From positions 668,501 to 732,500 of the forward strand of contig JAIUJO010000236.1 in assembly GCA_023846275.1 (NCBI GenBank): a DNA stretch of 64,000 nt, given 5' to 3'. Positions 24,601-39,100 of this stretch are shown piece by piece. This DNA is from Vanilla planifolia. Taxonomy: Eukaryota > Streptophyta > Magnoliopsida > Asparagales > Orchidaceae. The translations under genes and the position numbers were made by a program. Under the pieces are notes generated by a model that saw nothing but the letters and a program-made list of their open reading frames with translations, made no database searches and was not told the DNA's origin. Position 1 is the first letter of the stretch. Every line of letters starts with the position of its first letter.

Positions 24601-27600
24601 ATAAATTATTTTTTTAATATTAAGTAATTATATATTAAAACAAAAATATGGTAAATTGAATAAATATAATATAAAAATATCTAAATAATGGAAAGGCTAC
24701 ATAAGAAAAAAATTTAGAGTAACATTGTAATATCACCAAATTAGAGCAAATATTTGAAGAAATAAGTTAAATTATACAGATAAGTGATATTCCATAATAT
24801 TAAATAGATATAATGCAACTTCCTTTATAATCAAATCATGTACAAATTAAAATATCTCATAAATAATATAAAAGCTATTGAAAAATAAAATATAGAAAAA
24901 TTTCAAAATAAATAAATATTTAATAGAATAGAGCTCATCTAAATGAGACCAAGAACATTGTTCCATCCCAATCAAACACCGTTTGAATATTTTTGAATCA
25001 TTAGAGTAAATAACCATAAATCAAAATAAATATTTATTTAAATATTTAGTAAATATCACAAAGTTAAAGCGATAGAAATGTCACACTGGAGGAGATTTAG
25101 ACTAACATAGTGCTATTACCAAATCAAAGAAAAAAGTTTGAAGAAATAATTACGTGATATACCTAAAAAAATAAAGATATTTATTAAACTAGAAATAATA
25201 TAAATCAAATTGTTGCAAAGGTGACATGAGATGAGATTTATAGTCACATAGTAATATAATTAAACCAAAGAGAAAAAAATTGAAAAGAAAGAGATAAATT
25301 GCACGTGAAAGCAACATTCTAAACACTAGAGAGGACAAGTGTAGAATCCTCGATCATCAAAAAAATGGTTTGATCTAAATGTCTTGTAAAGTATGCCAAA
25401 ATTATAGAAAATAAAATATTCAAAGTTCTTGAAATGAATATTTATATATATTGAGTTAATAAAGATGACTGCAATGATATTTGTTTCATCTCTCTTGGAC
25501 ATTATCTAGAAAATTGTGAACTATCAAAGTAAATTTGTTTATATAAAAAATTATTATTTATTATTAATTGAAATATATTAAATAAAATATATCATAAATT
25601 GATGTGATGCAATATTATAAAACCTAAGCAAAATAATTGTCACACAATAAGAGATTTAAAGTTACATTATGAAATAATAAAATCAAAGTGAAAATATTTA
25701 AGTAAATATAAATTAAATTTCAAAACAAAATAAATGTTTATAATTTAATATAACCTAATCAAAGAAATGCAAATATTAAATAAGAAAAGATTTAGAGCTA
25801 CATAATAATATAACAAAATTAAATAAAATATTTGAAGAAATAAGATAAACTATATAAGAAAGTTGCATTTTATGATATTGAAGAGATTTTGAGTAATATG
25901 CTTGACCATTAAATTAGGTAAAAATTATAATATCTCATAAACCTTGCTATATTAAAAGAAAATAAATATATGAAAAAATTTTATAATTAATATTTCATTA
26001 GATATTGCTCTTCAAGAAGAGTCCAATAGCTTTTATTTCATCTCGATCTAACCCAGTTTGAAGTTTAAAGGAATTACCACATTAAATAAGAAAAAATAAA
26101 AAAAATTAATGTGTAAAGATTACGAAAATTTTTATTAAAGGTATAAAAAGATAAATTAAAGTAATCTAAAGCTCACTTGGGAAGAGATTTTTTGTGACAG
26201 AGACAACCAAATCAAAACAAAAAATTGCATGAAATGAGAAATTTTTTTATAAGAAAGTTACATTCCAAGATACTAAAGAGATATAGTGTAATATCTTTGA
26301 TCATCTAATAAGGTATGAATAAAACTATCTTATAATATATGCCAATATCATAAGAAATAAAATATTTTAAAAAAATATAAAATGGTATATTTAGTATTAT
26401 AAACCTCATCGAGTCGAGTCTAACAACATTTGTTTCGTCATGATAGAACCTTGTTTGGAATTATTGTAAATAACACAACCAAAAAATAAATAATCCTAAA
26501 TTATTACTTCAATAGTAGGTAAATATTTCATAAATTTTAAATGAGACAAATTGTATCAATGTAATGCAACCAAATGAAAGCGATGTAAAGGTCATATAAG
26601 CAAAGGTTTAGGATTACATTATAATATAATTATATTAAAGGAAAAATATTAAAGAAATTAGGGAAGTTTTATGGGAAAGTAGCATTTTAAGATATTAAAG
26701 AGGTCAGGTGTAACATCCTTAATAGTTAAATTAAATATTTGTTGAAACATCTTATACAACAAGACAATATCCTACAAAATAAAATATTTAAAATATAGAA
26801 ATGAATTTGTAGTTTGATAGAGGTCTTATAATGAAGTTTATTGATGTTTATTTTGTCTCAATTAGAACATGATTGGAATTGTTACTAATTACCAAACTAA
26901 ACAAATATAATAAGTGATAAAATATTATTTCAATATTAAGTAAATATATATTAAAGCTACCTGACATAAATTGAAGTATTGTCATATAATGAAATCTAAG
27001 CTATGTAAAATCAATGTTATGGTAGTTATGAGGGACATTGTAACATAACATACTAAAATAAAAATATTTGAAGAAATAAGATAAATTATACTAAAAAGTT
27101 GCATTACAAGATATGATGGTAATAAAATATAATATCCTTAATCCTTCAATTAGATATGAATATAAATGTCTTCAAAATCCAACAATAGTCATGGGAAAAG
27201 AAACATGTAAAATGTTGAATAACATAAATCAACAAGGTTTAGATCAGAGCTCATTTGGATAACTGTGATTTACTAATGTAAATAAGATTAAAAAATAAAA
27301 AGATATTATTTTAATATAAAGTAAATATATCAAAAAACTAAAATTTGAAAAGTGAATATATTTAATATTATAAATCAAAGAGAATTAAAGAACACATGAG
27401 AAGAGAATTAGTATTTCGTTGTAATATAACAAAATCTAAACAAAAGGTTTAAAGAAATGAGATGATTTATGTGAGAATGTTACATTTCAAGATACTAAGG
27501 AGATCATGTGTAACATCTTAGATCAACAAAAAATTATGAATAAAAACATCATAAAAGTTTTGAAAATCATAAAAATATAATATTCAAAAAAATATATAAA

Positions 27601-30131
27601 TAAATTTTTAATTGAAAAGACCTCATCGAGAGTAGTCTAATGATATTTATTTTGATTTGATTAGATCAAAATTTGAGTTACTTCAAATTAACATAATAAC
27701 TAAGTATAAATAATAAAAAATTGTTATTTTAATAACAATTAAGTAAATATGAAAGTTAAAATGAGATTAATTAAAGGAATATAATATAACAAATATTAAG
27801 TGACATAAGGGTAACACAAGAAGAGTTTTAGGATAACAAAATAATATAATCAAATCAAAGAAAAAAATTTAAGAAAATTAGATAAACAATAAAATAAAAT
27901 TGTATTCAAAGATACTAAGGAGATTTAGTGTAAGAACATTGATTATCAAACAAGTTACAAATCAACTCATGATGCACTAAAAATAATTGAAAATAAAAAA
28001 TTTAAAATTGTAGAAATTAATTATTAAATTGATAGAGGTGACTTGGATAAGTCCCACGATCAAATTTTCATGTCCATTATATCTCATTTGCATTTACTAT
28101 GAATTGCAAAAATAAATAAACATAAATAACAAAGAATTATCTTTTCAATATAACATAATTACACATTAAATTTGGAATTAGAATATTTGAAACTATGTAA
28201 TGTAACAAAATCAATGCCTTGAAATGGTCAAGTAAAAGAAAAATTAGCATTTTATAGTAATATAACCAAATCAAAGCCAAAACTTTTAAGAAATGAGCTA
28301 AAAGGTGTAAGAAAGTGTCATTCCAAGATGTTGAAGAGATCATGTACTAATAAAAACATCACATAAGTAATGCAAAAACCTTAAAAAATAAAATATTTAT
28401 AAATATAAAGTGAATAGTTAGCTTGATATAATTCATTGAGATGATTCGAATGATATCTGTATTGTCTCGATTTGACATCATTCGGAATTGTTATGAATTA
28501 TTGAAGTAAATAAGCATTAGTAATATTAAAAAAAATTATATTAATTAAATATAAAGTAAAATTTAAATTAAATAAATTTAAGAAATATAATATTACCCAA
28601 TCAAAGCAATATAAAGCTTGTATCAATGATGAATTAGAGCGATGAAGTAATATAATAAATAAAAGAAAAAACCAAAAGGAAATGATATAAATTGTATAAA
28701 AAGGTAGTATTGCTTGTCACTAATGAGACAAAGTGTGTCGTCCTTGATGATCAAATTAGGTATGAATTGATATGATTTTAAAGAATGTTAAAAACCTAAA
28801 AAATAAAGCATTTTTAAAAAATGAAGATTTAAATAGATATAGCTTGCCTTAATGTGTCCATTGAAGTCTGCTTTGTCTTGATTGGACCACATTTTGAATA
28901 CTATGAACTACAAATTAAATAAGTATAAATAATAAAAAATTATTATTTTAATATGAAGTAATTATTTATTAATGCTAAAATAAAATAAACTAAATTAAAT
29001 TAATACAACCAAATCATAGTGAAGTAAAAGTTAAATAAGAGGAGAATTAGACTACCAAAGTAACGTAACTCAATTATGGAAAAAGTTTTCAAGAAATGTG
29101 ATAAGTTATTCGGGAAAGTTAGCTCAAAAAATGGAAAGGTCATTGAGTCTAACATCATCGATCATTAAATCGAGTACAAATTAAAATATTATATAAAAAA
29201 TGTTAAGATATGAGAGAATTAAAAAATTTAAAAATATAAAAACAAATTTTTAATTAAATAAAGATCTTTAAGTCGAGTCTAATGAAAAAAATAAATTAGC
29301 ATAAATAATAGTGAACTATTATTTTTTAAAACAATAAATATATATTAAATTTAAAATATGACAATTAAATCTATGTAACATAGAAAATAAAAGCTATTTC
29401 AAGGTCACATGTAGTAGATTTATAGATAATTAGTAATATAACCAAATAAGAGCAAATAGTTTTAAAGAAATGAAAAATATTACTCAATAAAGTCGTACTC
29501 CAAGATACTATGAAAATCAAGTGTATTATCCTAAATGATCAAATCATGTACAAAAAAATGGCTCATAAAACATGTCAAAATAAAAATAAATAGAAATTTC
29601 AAAAAGAAACTATAAAAAATAAATATTTAATTGGATAGAGTTTGTCAAGAAGAGTGCAACACTAATTGTTTCGTATCAATCACACCTTTTTTTGGAAAAA
29701 ACCAAAAACTCTCAAATTAAATAAGTATAAATAATAATAAATTATTTTTTCAATATTATGTAGACATATATTGAATATGAAATGAGATAAATATAGTAAT
29801 GTAATATAACTAATTTAGGATAATATAAAGGTCACATGAGAAGACATTTTTCTTTACATAGTAATATAACTTAATAAATTCAAAAAATTTGAAGAAATGA
29901 TAAATAGTTTATCTGAAAGTTGCTTTCAAAGATAAGAAGAGGATTGAGTGCAACATTCTAATCCATCAAATCAAGTATGAATTAAAATTTATCGTAAAGT
30001 GTGTAAAAATATAAGAAAATAAAACTTCTAAAACTTAGAAGTAAATATTTAATTAGAATTATTCCATTGAGAAGGGTCCAATGTTGTTTGTTCATCTCCA
30101 TTAAGCCTAATTTAGAGTTGCCAAAAATTAC

Positions 30132-30195
30132 AAAAAAAAAAAAAAAAAAAGAATAAATAATTCTTTTAATATTTAATATATATATATATATATAT
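30132..30195 (+). repeat. A19 run and short (TA)n in a satellite 2 unit
   Basis: A run of nineteen A bases (30132-30150) is followed by a TA run of about 20 bases (30176-30195). Both sit where the normal unit has the A+T-rich block with the ttattatttta anchor, so they look like slippage within a satellite unit and not a transposon tail. Confidence 0.85.
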
Positions 30196-33100
30196 TAAAG
30201 CAAAAAAGAGATAAATTGAAATAATGTTGTATAATATAATCAATGTGATGTAAAGGTTACTAATGTAAATGAGATAAATTGCAAGAGAGAATTATATTTA
30301 ATGATACTAAAGAGATGGAGTGTAACAATCTTGATCGTGAAATCTGTTACAAATCAATGTCCGTAGAACATGAGCAGATCACTTAAACTTAAATACTTAA
30401 AAATAAATAAATGAGATTTTAATTTGATAGAGCACAAGTAGATGAGTCCTATGACATTTGTTTGGTCTCAACATGATCTCGTTTGGATTTATTACAAATT
30501 AAGAAATTAAATAAGTTAAAATAATAGTGAATTTTATTTTAATATTAAGTAAATACATGTTAAAGCGAAAATGAGATAAATTAATGTAATATAATATAAC
30601 CAACTCAAAGTAATGTAAAGGTCTTACGAGAGTAGATATAGAGTTAAATAGTAATAAAACAAAATCAAATTGAAAACTTTCATGGAAGGAGATAAATTGT
30701 ACTGTAAAGTTATTTTCAAAGATATGAAGGAGATCAAGTGTAACATCCTCATTTCATCCAAAAAGGTATGAATTGATAATCTCATAATGCTTACAAATAC
30801 CATAGAAATAAACTATTTAAAATAATTAATTGAGTTTTTAATTGAATAGAGGCCATTAAAATGAGTTTAAAAATATTTGTTTTATCTCCATTAAGGCTAA
30901 TTTAGAACTACTATGAATTATCTATTTAATAAAAAATTAAAGTTATAAATTATTATTTAAATATGAAGTAAATTTATTTTAAATCTAAAATGAGATAATT
31001 TTAAATATGATAATATGAACAAATCAAAACAATGTAAAAAAATAATAGGAGAAGTAGTTTTTATAATAATATAACCAAATCAAAGCAAAAATTAAAGAAA
31101 TAATTTGAAATATATCAGAATATTATTCTTTAGGATACTTAGTAAATTGAGAGTATTATCCTTAATTGCTAAATAAATTAGAAATAAAAATGTCTCACAA
31201 AGCATACAAAAACCATGGAAAGTAAACAATTTAAAAGCATAAAGAACAATACTGAATTGGATAGAAATCATTGAGATAAGTCTAATGACATTTGTTTTTT
31301 CATAAGTGAATCTTGTTTGGATATATTATGAATTATCAAAATTAAAGAACCATAAATAATAATAAATTATTATTATTATATTAACGAAATATTTAATAAA
31401 GTTAACGTGTAATAAAGTGAAGTAATATAATATAAGAAAATTGAAGTGATATGAACATCACATAAGAGGGGATTTACATTTACAAATTAATATAACCTAA
31501 TTAAAGAAAAAATGTAATTAAATGTGATAAATTATAAGGCAAAGCTACATTGTAAGTTACTAAGAAGTTCTAGCACAATAATCTTAATCATCAAATAAGG
31601 TATGAATCAAATTGACTCTTAAGGCTTTCATAACCCATGAAAATAAAATATTTAAAAATATATAAGTAATGAAGTAATTGGATTGAGCTCATCGAGAAAA
31701 ATCCAATGATGTTTACTTCCTCTCGATTACAACACATTTCAAATAGTAGAAAATTACAATATTAAATAAGCATAAAAAATTTATTTTTTATTTTTAATAT
31801 TATGTAAATACATGTAGAAATTAAAATATGATTAATTGATTTAATTAAATATTTATAAATTAAAGTGAAGTAAAGGACATACTAGGGGAGAATTAGAGTT
31901 TCAAAGTAAAAAACAAAATCAAATAAAAAAATTTAAAGAATAAAGATAAAGTATATAGGAATATTGCATTCCAAGATATTAAGGAGATATAGGGTAACTT
32001 TGATTTTCAAATAAGTTACAAATCAAAATATCTTGTGAAGTATATTAAAAATGTAATAATAAAATATTTTAAAAAAATATAAAAGTAAATATTTAATTAG
32101 ATCGATCTCATTGAGATGACTATAATAACATTTTTTTTCATCTCAATTAGATGTTATTTAGAATTAATACAAATTATGAAAGAAAATAAGATGAATAATA
32201 ATAAATTATTATTTTAATATTAGGTAAATATATATTAAAAAAATGAAATAAATTAAAGCCATGAAATAAAATAAATTGACATAATGTAAAGGTCACACAA
32301 GAAGGAATGTATAGTTACATAGTAATATAATTAAATCAAAGTAATAAATTAGAAGAAACGAGATAAATTATAAAGAATAATTACATCTAAGAAGATTGAT
32401 CGTGACGTCTTCGACCATCAAATTAGGTATGAATTGATATTGCTTGTATACCATGTCAAAATCATAAAAAGTAAAGTATTTTAAAATATTTAAATGAATA
32501 TTTATTATTGTAAAACTAACCATGATGAATCCATTCATATTTGTTTCATCTCAATCAAAACACATTTAGAATTATAGCAATTTATCAAAGTAAATAGGCA
32601 TAAATCGTTTAAAATTATTATTATAATATTACATAAATATATATATCAAAATTGAAATGAGATAAATTAAAGTAATGTACTAATGTTAAATCAAAGTGTT
32701 GTATAGCTCAAACTAAAGGTGATTTAGAGTTAAATAGTTGTATTCCAAAATCAATAAAAAAATTTGAAGAAACGAGATTTATTTTATGGGAAGGTTGCAT
32801 TCCAACATACTATGGAGATCGAATGTAGTATTCTCAAAGATCAAATCAAGTATGAATCAAAATGTTTTGTAAAACGTACAAAAATACTAAAAATATAGAA
32901 ATAAATATCAATTAGATATTACTCATCGAGATGATTCCAAAGGTATTTGTTTCATCTATAATAGACATAGTTTTGAGTTACTACAAATTATCAAAGTAAA
33001 TAAGTTTAAGTAATAATAACTTAAGATTTAAAAATAAAAATAATATATATTAAAATTAAAAAATAAGATAAATTAATGTATTATAATATAAATAAATCAA

Positions 33101-36100
33101 AGCAATTGAAAGGACACACAAGAGGAGAGTTAGAGTTTAGTAGTAATATCAAAAAATAAAAAAAAAAGTTATTAATAAGTGAGATAAATTATATAGAAAA
33201 ATGTCATTGCAAGGCACTAAAGAGATTAGTATTTGCATCCATGATCATTAAATTAGGAACAAATTGAAATGCCTTTTGTAATATGAATAAATATTAGAAA
33301 ATTAAATTTTTAAAATTATAGAAATTAATATTTCATTGGTTTAAGGTCATCAAGTTCAGCCTATCAATATTTGTTTCATTTCAATCAATCCTTATTTGAA
33401 ATTATTGAGAATTAATAAAACTTAATAAGAATAAGTAATCATAAATTAATATTTTAATTTTTAAGTTAATATATGTCAAAGTTGAAGGGAGATAAAAAGG
33501 AAATAATAAAATATAACAAAATTAAAGAGATGTAAAAGTAATATAAGAGAAGATTTAGAGTTACATAGCATTAAAATCAAAACAAAGAAAAACATTTGAA
33601 GAAATAAGATAAGTTGTGCAGAAAATTTGCATTCTAAGATATTAAAAGAATCAAATATAATATCATGGATAATTAAATAAGATATGAATGGAATAGTTGT
33701 ATATAGCTTGCTAAAGCCATAAAAAAATAAAATATTTAAAATTATAAAGATAAATATTTAATTAGATAGAACTCATAAAAACTAGTCCAATGATATTTAT
33801 TTTGTCTTGATCTGACATTATTTAAAATTACTACAAATTATCAATAATATATGCCTTTATAATAATAAATTATTATTTTAATATTAAGTAAATATATATT
33901 GAAGATGAAATGACATGAAACAAAGTATCGTGGAATATTCAAATCAAAGTGATGTAAAAGTCACACTAGAGGTGATTTAGAGTTAAATGGTAATATAACA
34001 ACATCAAAGAAAAAAATAGAAAATAAGATTAATTGTATGAAAAAGATGTATTGTAACATATTAAGGAGTTCAAATGTGTTATACATGACTATCAAATCAG
34101 GAAAAAATAAAAATATCTTATAAAGAATGTAAAAACACTAGAAAATAAAATATTCATAAACATAGAAATAAATTTTTAATTAGAGATTTGTCATTGAGAC
34201 AAACCCAATAACATTTGCTTCATCTCCATTTGCCATCTTTTGGAATTGCTATGAGTTATAAAAATAAGTTAAAATAAATAATGATAATAAATTATTATTT
34301 TAAAATAAAAATAAATATTTATATATTGAAGTTTAAATGAGAAAAATTGATGGAAAATATACTTTGGATAAATTAATGCTATGTAAAGGAGAGATAGAAA
34401 GAGAGAATTAGAGTTTCATAATAATAAAACCAAATAAAAAAACTTTTAATGAATGAGATAATTTGTATGGAAAAGTTGCATTCTGAAATATAAAAAAGAT
34501 TAATAGAACTCAAAATCACCAAATTTGGTACAAATCAAATAACATAGTAAAATGATAAAAAATAAACAAAATAAAATATTTGAAAATATAAAAATGAATA
34601 TTTGCATATTTAGAGTTCATCGAGATGAGTTTATTGATAATTATTTCATCTTTATCAGACCTCATTTTGAATTACTAAGAATTAATAATACTAAATAAGT
34701 TAAAATAATAATAAATAATTATTTTAATATTAGGTCAATATGTGTTAGACCTAAATTGATTAAATTAAAGTGATGAAATATAACCAAATCAATGGGATGT
34801 AAATATCACATGATAAGAGATTTTGAGTTACTTAGTAATATAACTAAATAAAAGAAAAAAATACTTGAAATTGTGAGATAAATGGTGAAGTAAAGTTGCA
34901 TTCTAAGATATTAAAAAGAACAAGTGTAACATCCTCGATCATCAAATAAGATGCAAATAAATGTTTCTCATAAAACATGTCAAAGGAATAGAAAATAGCA
35001 TATTTAAAAGTATAGAGTGGAATATTTAATTGGATAGAACTGACCCAAATAGGTCAAATGACATTTGTTTTATCCGTATTAGACTTGTTTGGAATTACTA
35101 TAAATTACAAAACTAAAAAACATAAATAATGACAAAAAATATTTTAATTTTAAGCCAATATATATTATAGTTGAAATGAGATAAGTTAAGATAATTAATA
35201 TATTGAAATTAAAGAGATCTAATGGCCACATAAGAGGTGATTTAGAGGTACTAAGTAAAATAATCATATCAAAGTGAAACAATTTAAAAAATAAGATAAA
35301 TTGTGTGGAAAAGTTTCATTCCAAGATGCTAATGAGTTTGAGCTTGACATCCATGATCATCAAATAAGTTATGAATCAAATTGACTTGTAAAATATGCAA
35401 AAACTCTAGAAATTAAAATAATTAAAATTAGAAAAATAAGCAATTAACTGGACAATACTCATCGAGTTGAGTGTAACAATATTTGTTTCAACTTAACCAA
35501 AAATTATTCTGAATTAGTGTCAATTACAAAAAAATGACCATAGCTAATAACAAATTATTATTTTAATGTTAAGTAAACATATTTTAATGCTAAAATTGAA
35601 CAAATTAAAGTAATGTAATTTTTCTAAACAAAAGTAATGTAAGGGCCACATAACTATAAATTTAGAGTTACATGGTAATAAAATCAAATCAAGACAAAAA
35701 TTTAAAAAGATGAGGTAATTTGTAAGGGAAACTCACATTCCAAGATTCTGAAGGAGTCAAGTCTAACACCATTGATAATGAATAAGATGTGAATAAAAAA
35801 TTCTTATAACACATACCAAAAACCTCTAAAATAAAATACTTAAACAATAAGTATAAATAATAATAAATTTTTTAATTTAATATTAAGTAAATATTTATTA
35901 TAGTTGAAGTAAGATAAATTAAAAAAAATATAATATAACTAAATAAAAATATTGTAAAGGTCGCATAAGAGTAGGTCTAAAGTTATATAATAATGCAATA
36001 AAATAAAAGTGAAAACTTTAAAGAAATGAGACACATATTAAGGGTAGTTGCATCCCAAGTTACTAATGAGATTGAGTGTGACATCTTAGATAATCAAGTT

Positions 36101-39100
36101 AGGTTTGAAACAAAATATCTTTTAATACATGCAAAAATCATAAAAAAATACAAAAATATAAATGGATATTTAATTGGATAGTGGTCATTGAGTCAAGTCA
36201 ATAACGATTGTTTCATCTCCATTGTACATCTTTTTGAATTACAATGAATTACTACTCTAAGTAAATTTTAATAATAAAAGTGTTAATTTTATAAAAGTTA
36301 ATATACATTAAAGTTAAAATTAGAAAAATTCAAGAAATGTAATATAAACAATGAAAGCAATATAAAGGCCATATTAAGGGACAAGTAGAGTCTTGTAGAT
36401 ATAACCAAATGAAATACAAAAATTTGAAAAACTGATTTAAATTATGAGAGAATGATTCTTTCCTAGATACTAAGGAGATTTAGCTTACCATCCTGGACTA
36501 TCAAATCAGGTATTAATCAAAATGTCTCATAAAACATGTGAAAATAATAAAAAAACTAAAATATTTAAAAATATGAAAATTAATATTTAATTTGATAAAG
36601 ATTGTTGCAAAAAAAAGTTTGACAATGATTATTTCATCTCAATAAAAGATATTTTAAATTACTATGAATTGCCAATGTAAATAAATATAAGTAATAAAAA
36701 ATTATTATTTTAATATAAAGTTAATATGTATTAAAGGAAAAATAAGATAAATTAAGATAACATAATATTACCAAATCAAAGTGATGTAAGGTCACATGAG
36801 AGGAGAATTAGAGTTTCAAATTAATATGACTAAATCAATGCAAAATATTTGAATAGATGAGTTAAATTATGTAAGTTGCATTCTATTATAATAAGGAGAT
36901 CAAATGTGATATCCTGGATTATAAAAGCATGTATGAATTGAATTGTCTCATAAAGTATCACAAAGTCATAACAAATAACATGTATAAAAGTATAGAAATA
37001 AATTTCTAATTAGATAGTATGTCGAGGAAAGTCAAGCTAAATTTCTTGCATCTCATTTGAATGTCATATCAAATTAATGCAAATTATGAAAGTAAAAAGA
37101 CATAAGTATTACTAAGTTATTATTTTAATATTCAATAAATATATAATAAAAATGAAATGTGATAAATTGAAGTAATATAAATTTTTAATGAGAGAAGAAT
37201 AAAACTTTTATACTAATATAAAAACATCAAAGCAAAAAATTTAAATAAATGAGAAATTATACAATAACAACATTTTCAAATATACTAAGGAGACTATTTA
37301 ACATCTTTAATCATGAAAATAGCAATGAATCAAAATGTCTAATAATGCATGCCAAATCATAAAAATTAAAATATTTTAAAAAATATATTATTAATTCAGT
37401 ATAACACATCTAAATGTGTCTAATAATGTTTTTTGGTCTCAATCTTATGTCATTTGGAATTATTCTAAATTAACAAATTAAATAAGCACAAATAATAATA
37501 AATTATTATTTTAATAATGTGTAAATGCATAATAAAACTAAAACAAGTAAAATTGGGGTAATGCTATAAAATCAAATCAAAATAATGTTAATGTCATAAA
37601 AAAAGCAAATATAGAGTTACATCATGAAATAACCATGTAAAAGTGAATAATTTGAAGAAGTAATGTAAATTATATGAAAAAATTACATTTAAAGAGGCTA
37701 TGGTGATTGAGTTAACATCCACAACTATCAAATGAAGAGGAAATTGAAATGCATAATAAAAGAAATGAAAATATTTAAAAAATATATAAAAGTTACAAAA
37801 GAATAAATAGATGGATAAAACTTATTTAGAAGAGTTCAGCAAAATGTGTATCATCTCAATTGGATATTATTTGAAATTTCTTTAAATTACCAAAGAAAAT
37901 AAGCAAAAATAATAAATAATTATTATTTTAAAATTAAGAAAATATATGTTAAAGTTTAAATGAGATAAATTATAGTAATATTTTATAACTCAATGAATAT
38001 GATATCCAACAAGATAAGATTTAGTGTTACATATTGATATAACCAAATCAAAGTAAATAATTTTAAGAAATTAGATAAATTATACATGAAAGTTGTGTTC
38101 TAAGATACTAAGGAGAATGAATGTATTATCCTTAATCATCAAATATCATAAAAATTTTAAAAAATAATAAACCATGTCAAAGAAAAAAATTATTAAAATA
38201 AAAATTAATATTTAATTTGATTGACCCAAATAGGATGACTAAAATGACATTTTTTTTGTCTTATTTAGACATCATTTCTTATACTGTGAATTACCAAATA
38301 AAACAAGCCAAAATAATGATTTTTTATATTAATGAGTATATATTAAAGTCGAAACAAGATAAATCTAAGCAATGTGTAATAATAAAATCAAAGTGATGTG
38401 AATGTCACACGACAAGATTTAGAGCTATATAGCATTATAGACAAATCAAAGTGAATTATTTGAAGAAATAAAATAAATGTTATTGGAAGGTTACGTTAGG
38501 AGATTTTAAGATGGTTGAGTTAACATCATCGATTGCCAAATCAGGTGCAAATCAAAATATCTTATAAAAATATCAAAACCTTAGAAAATAAAAATGCAAA
38601 AACGAGGCAAATTGATGAAATCTAATTTGACCAATTAAATGAGATTTAAAGGCTACATAAGAAAGAATGTCACAAAATTATACTAAACATTTTGAAGAAA
38701 TAAGATAAATTATATAAGGATGTCGCATTCTATGATACTAAGTAGTTAGATTATAATATAATTGATTGTTAAATCTAATACAAATTGAAATATCTTGTAA
38801 AATAAATTCATAGAAAATAAAATAAGTAAAAGATTAAAAAAATATTTAATAGGATAGCACTCATCTAAATTAATCCAATGATATTTATTTTATAATTTTT
38901 TCAAATTATCAAAAATAAATAAGCACAAATAATAACAAATAATTATTTAATTTTTACAAAACATATATTCAAGCTAAAATATCATAAATTTAAGCTATAT
39001 AATATAACCAAATTAAAAAAAATTAAAACATCACACAAGAGAAGATTTAGAGCAACATAGTAATATGAGCATATGAAAGAAAAGCATTTTATTAAATAAA

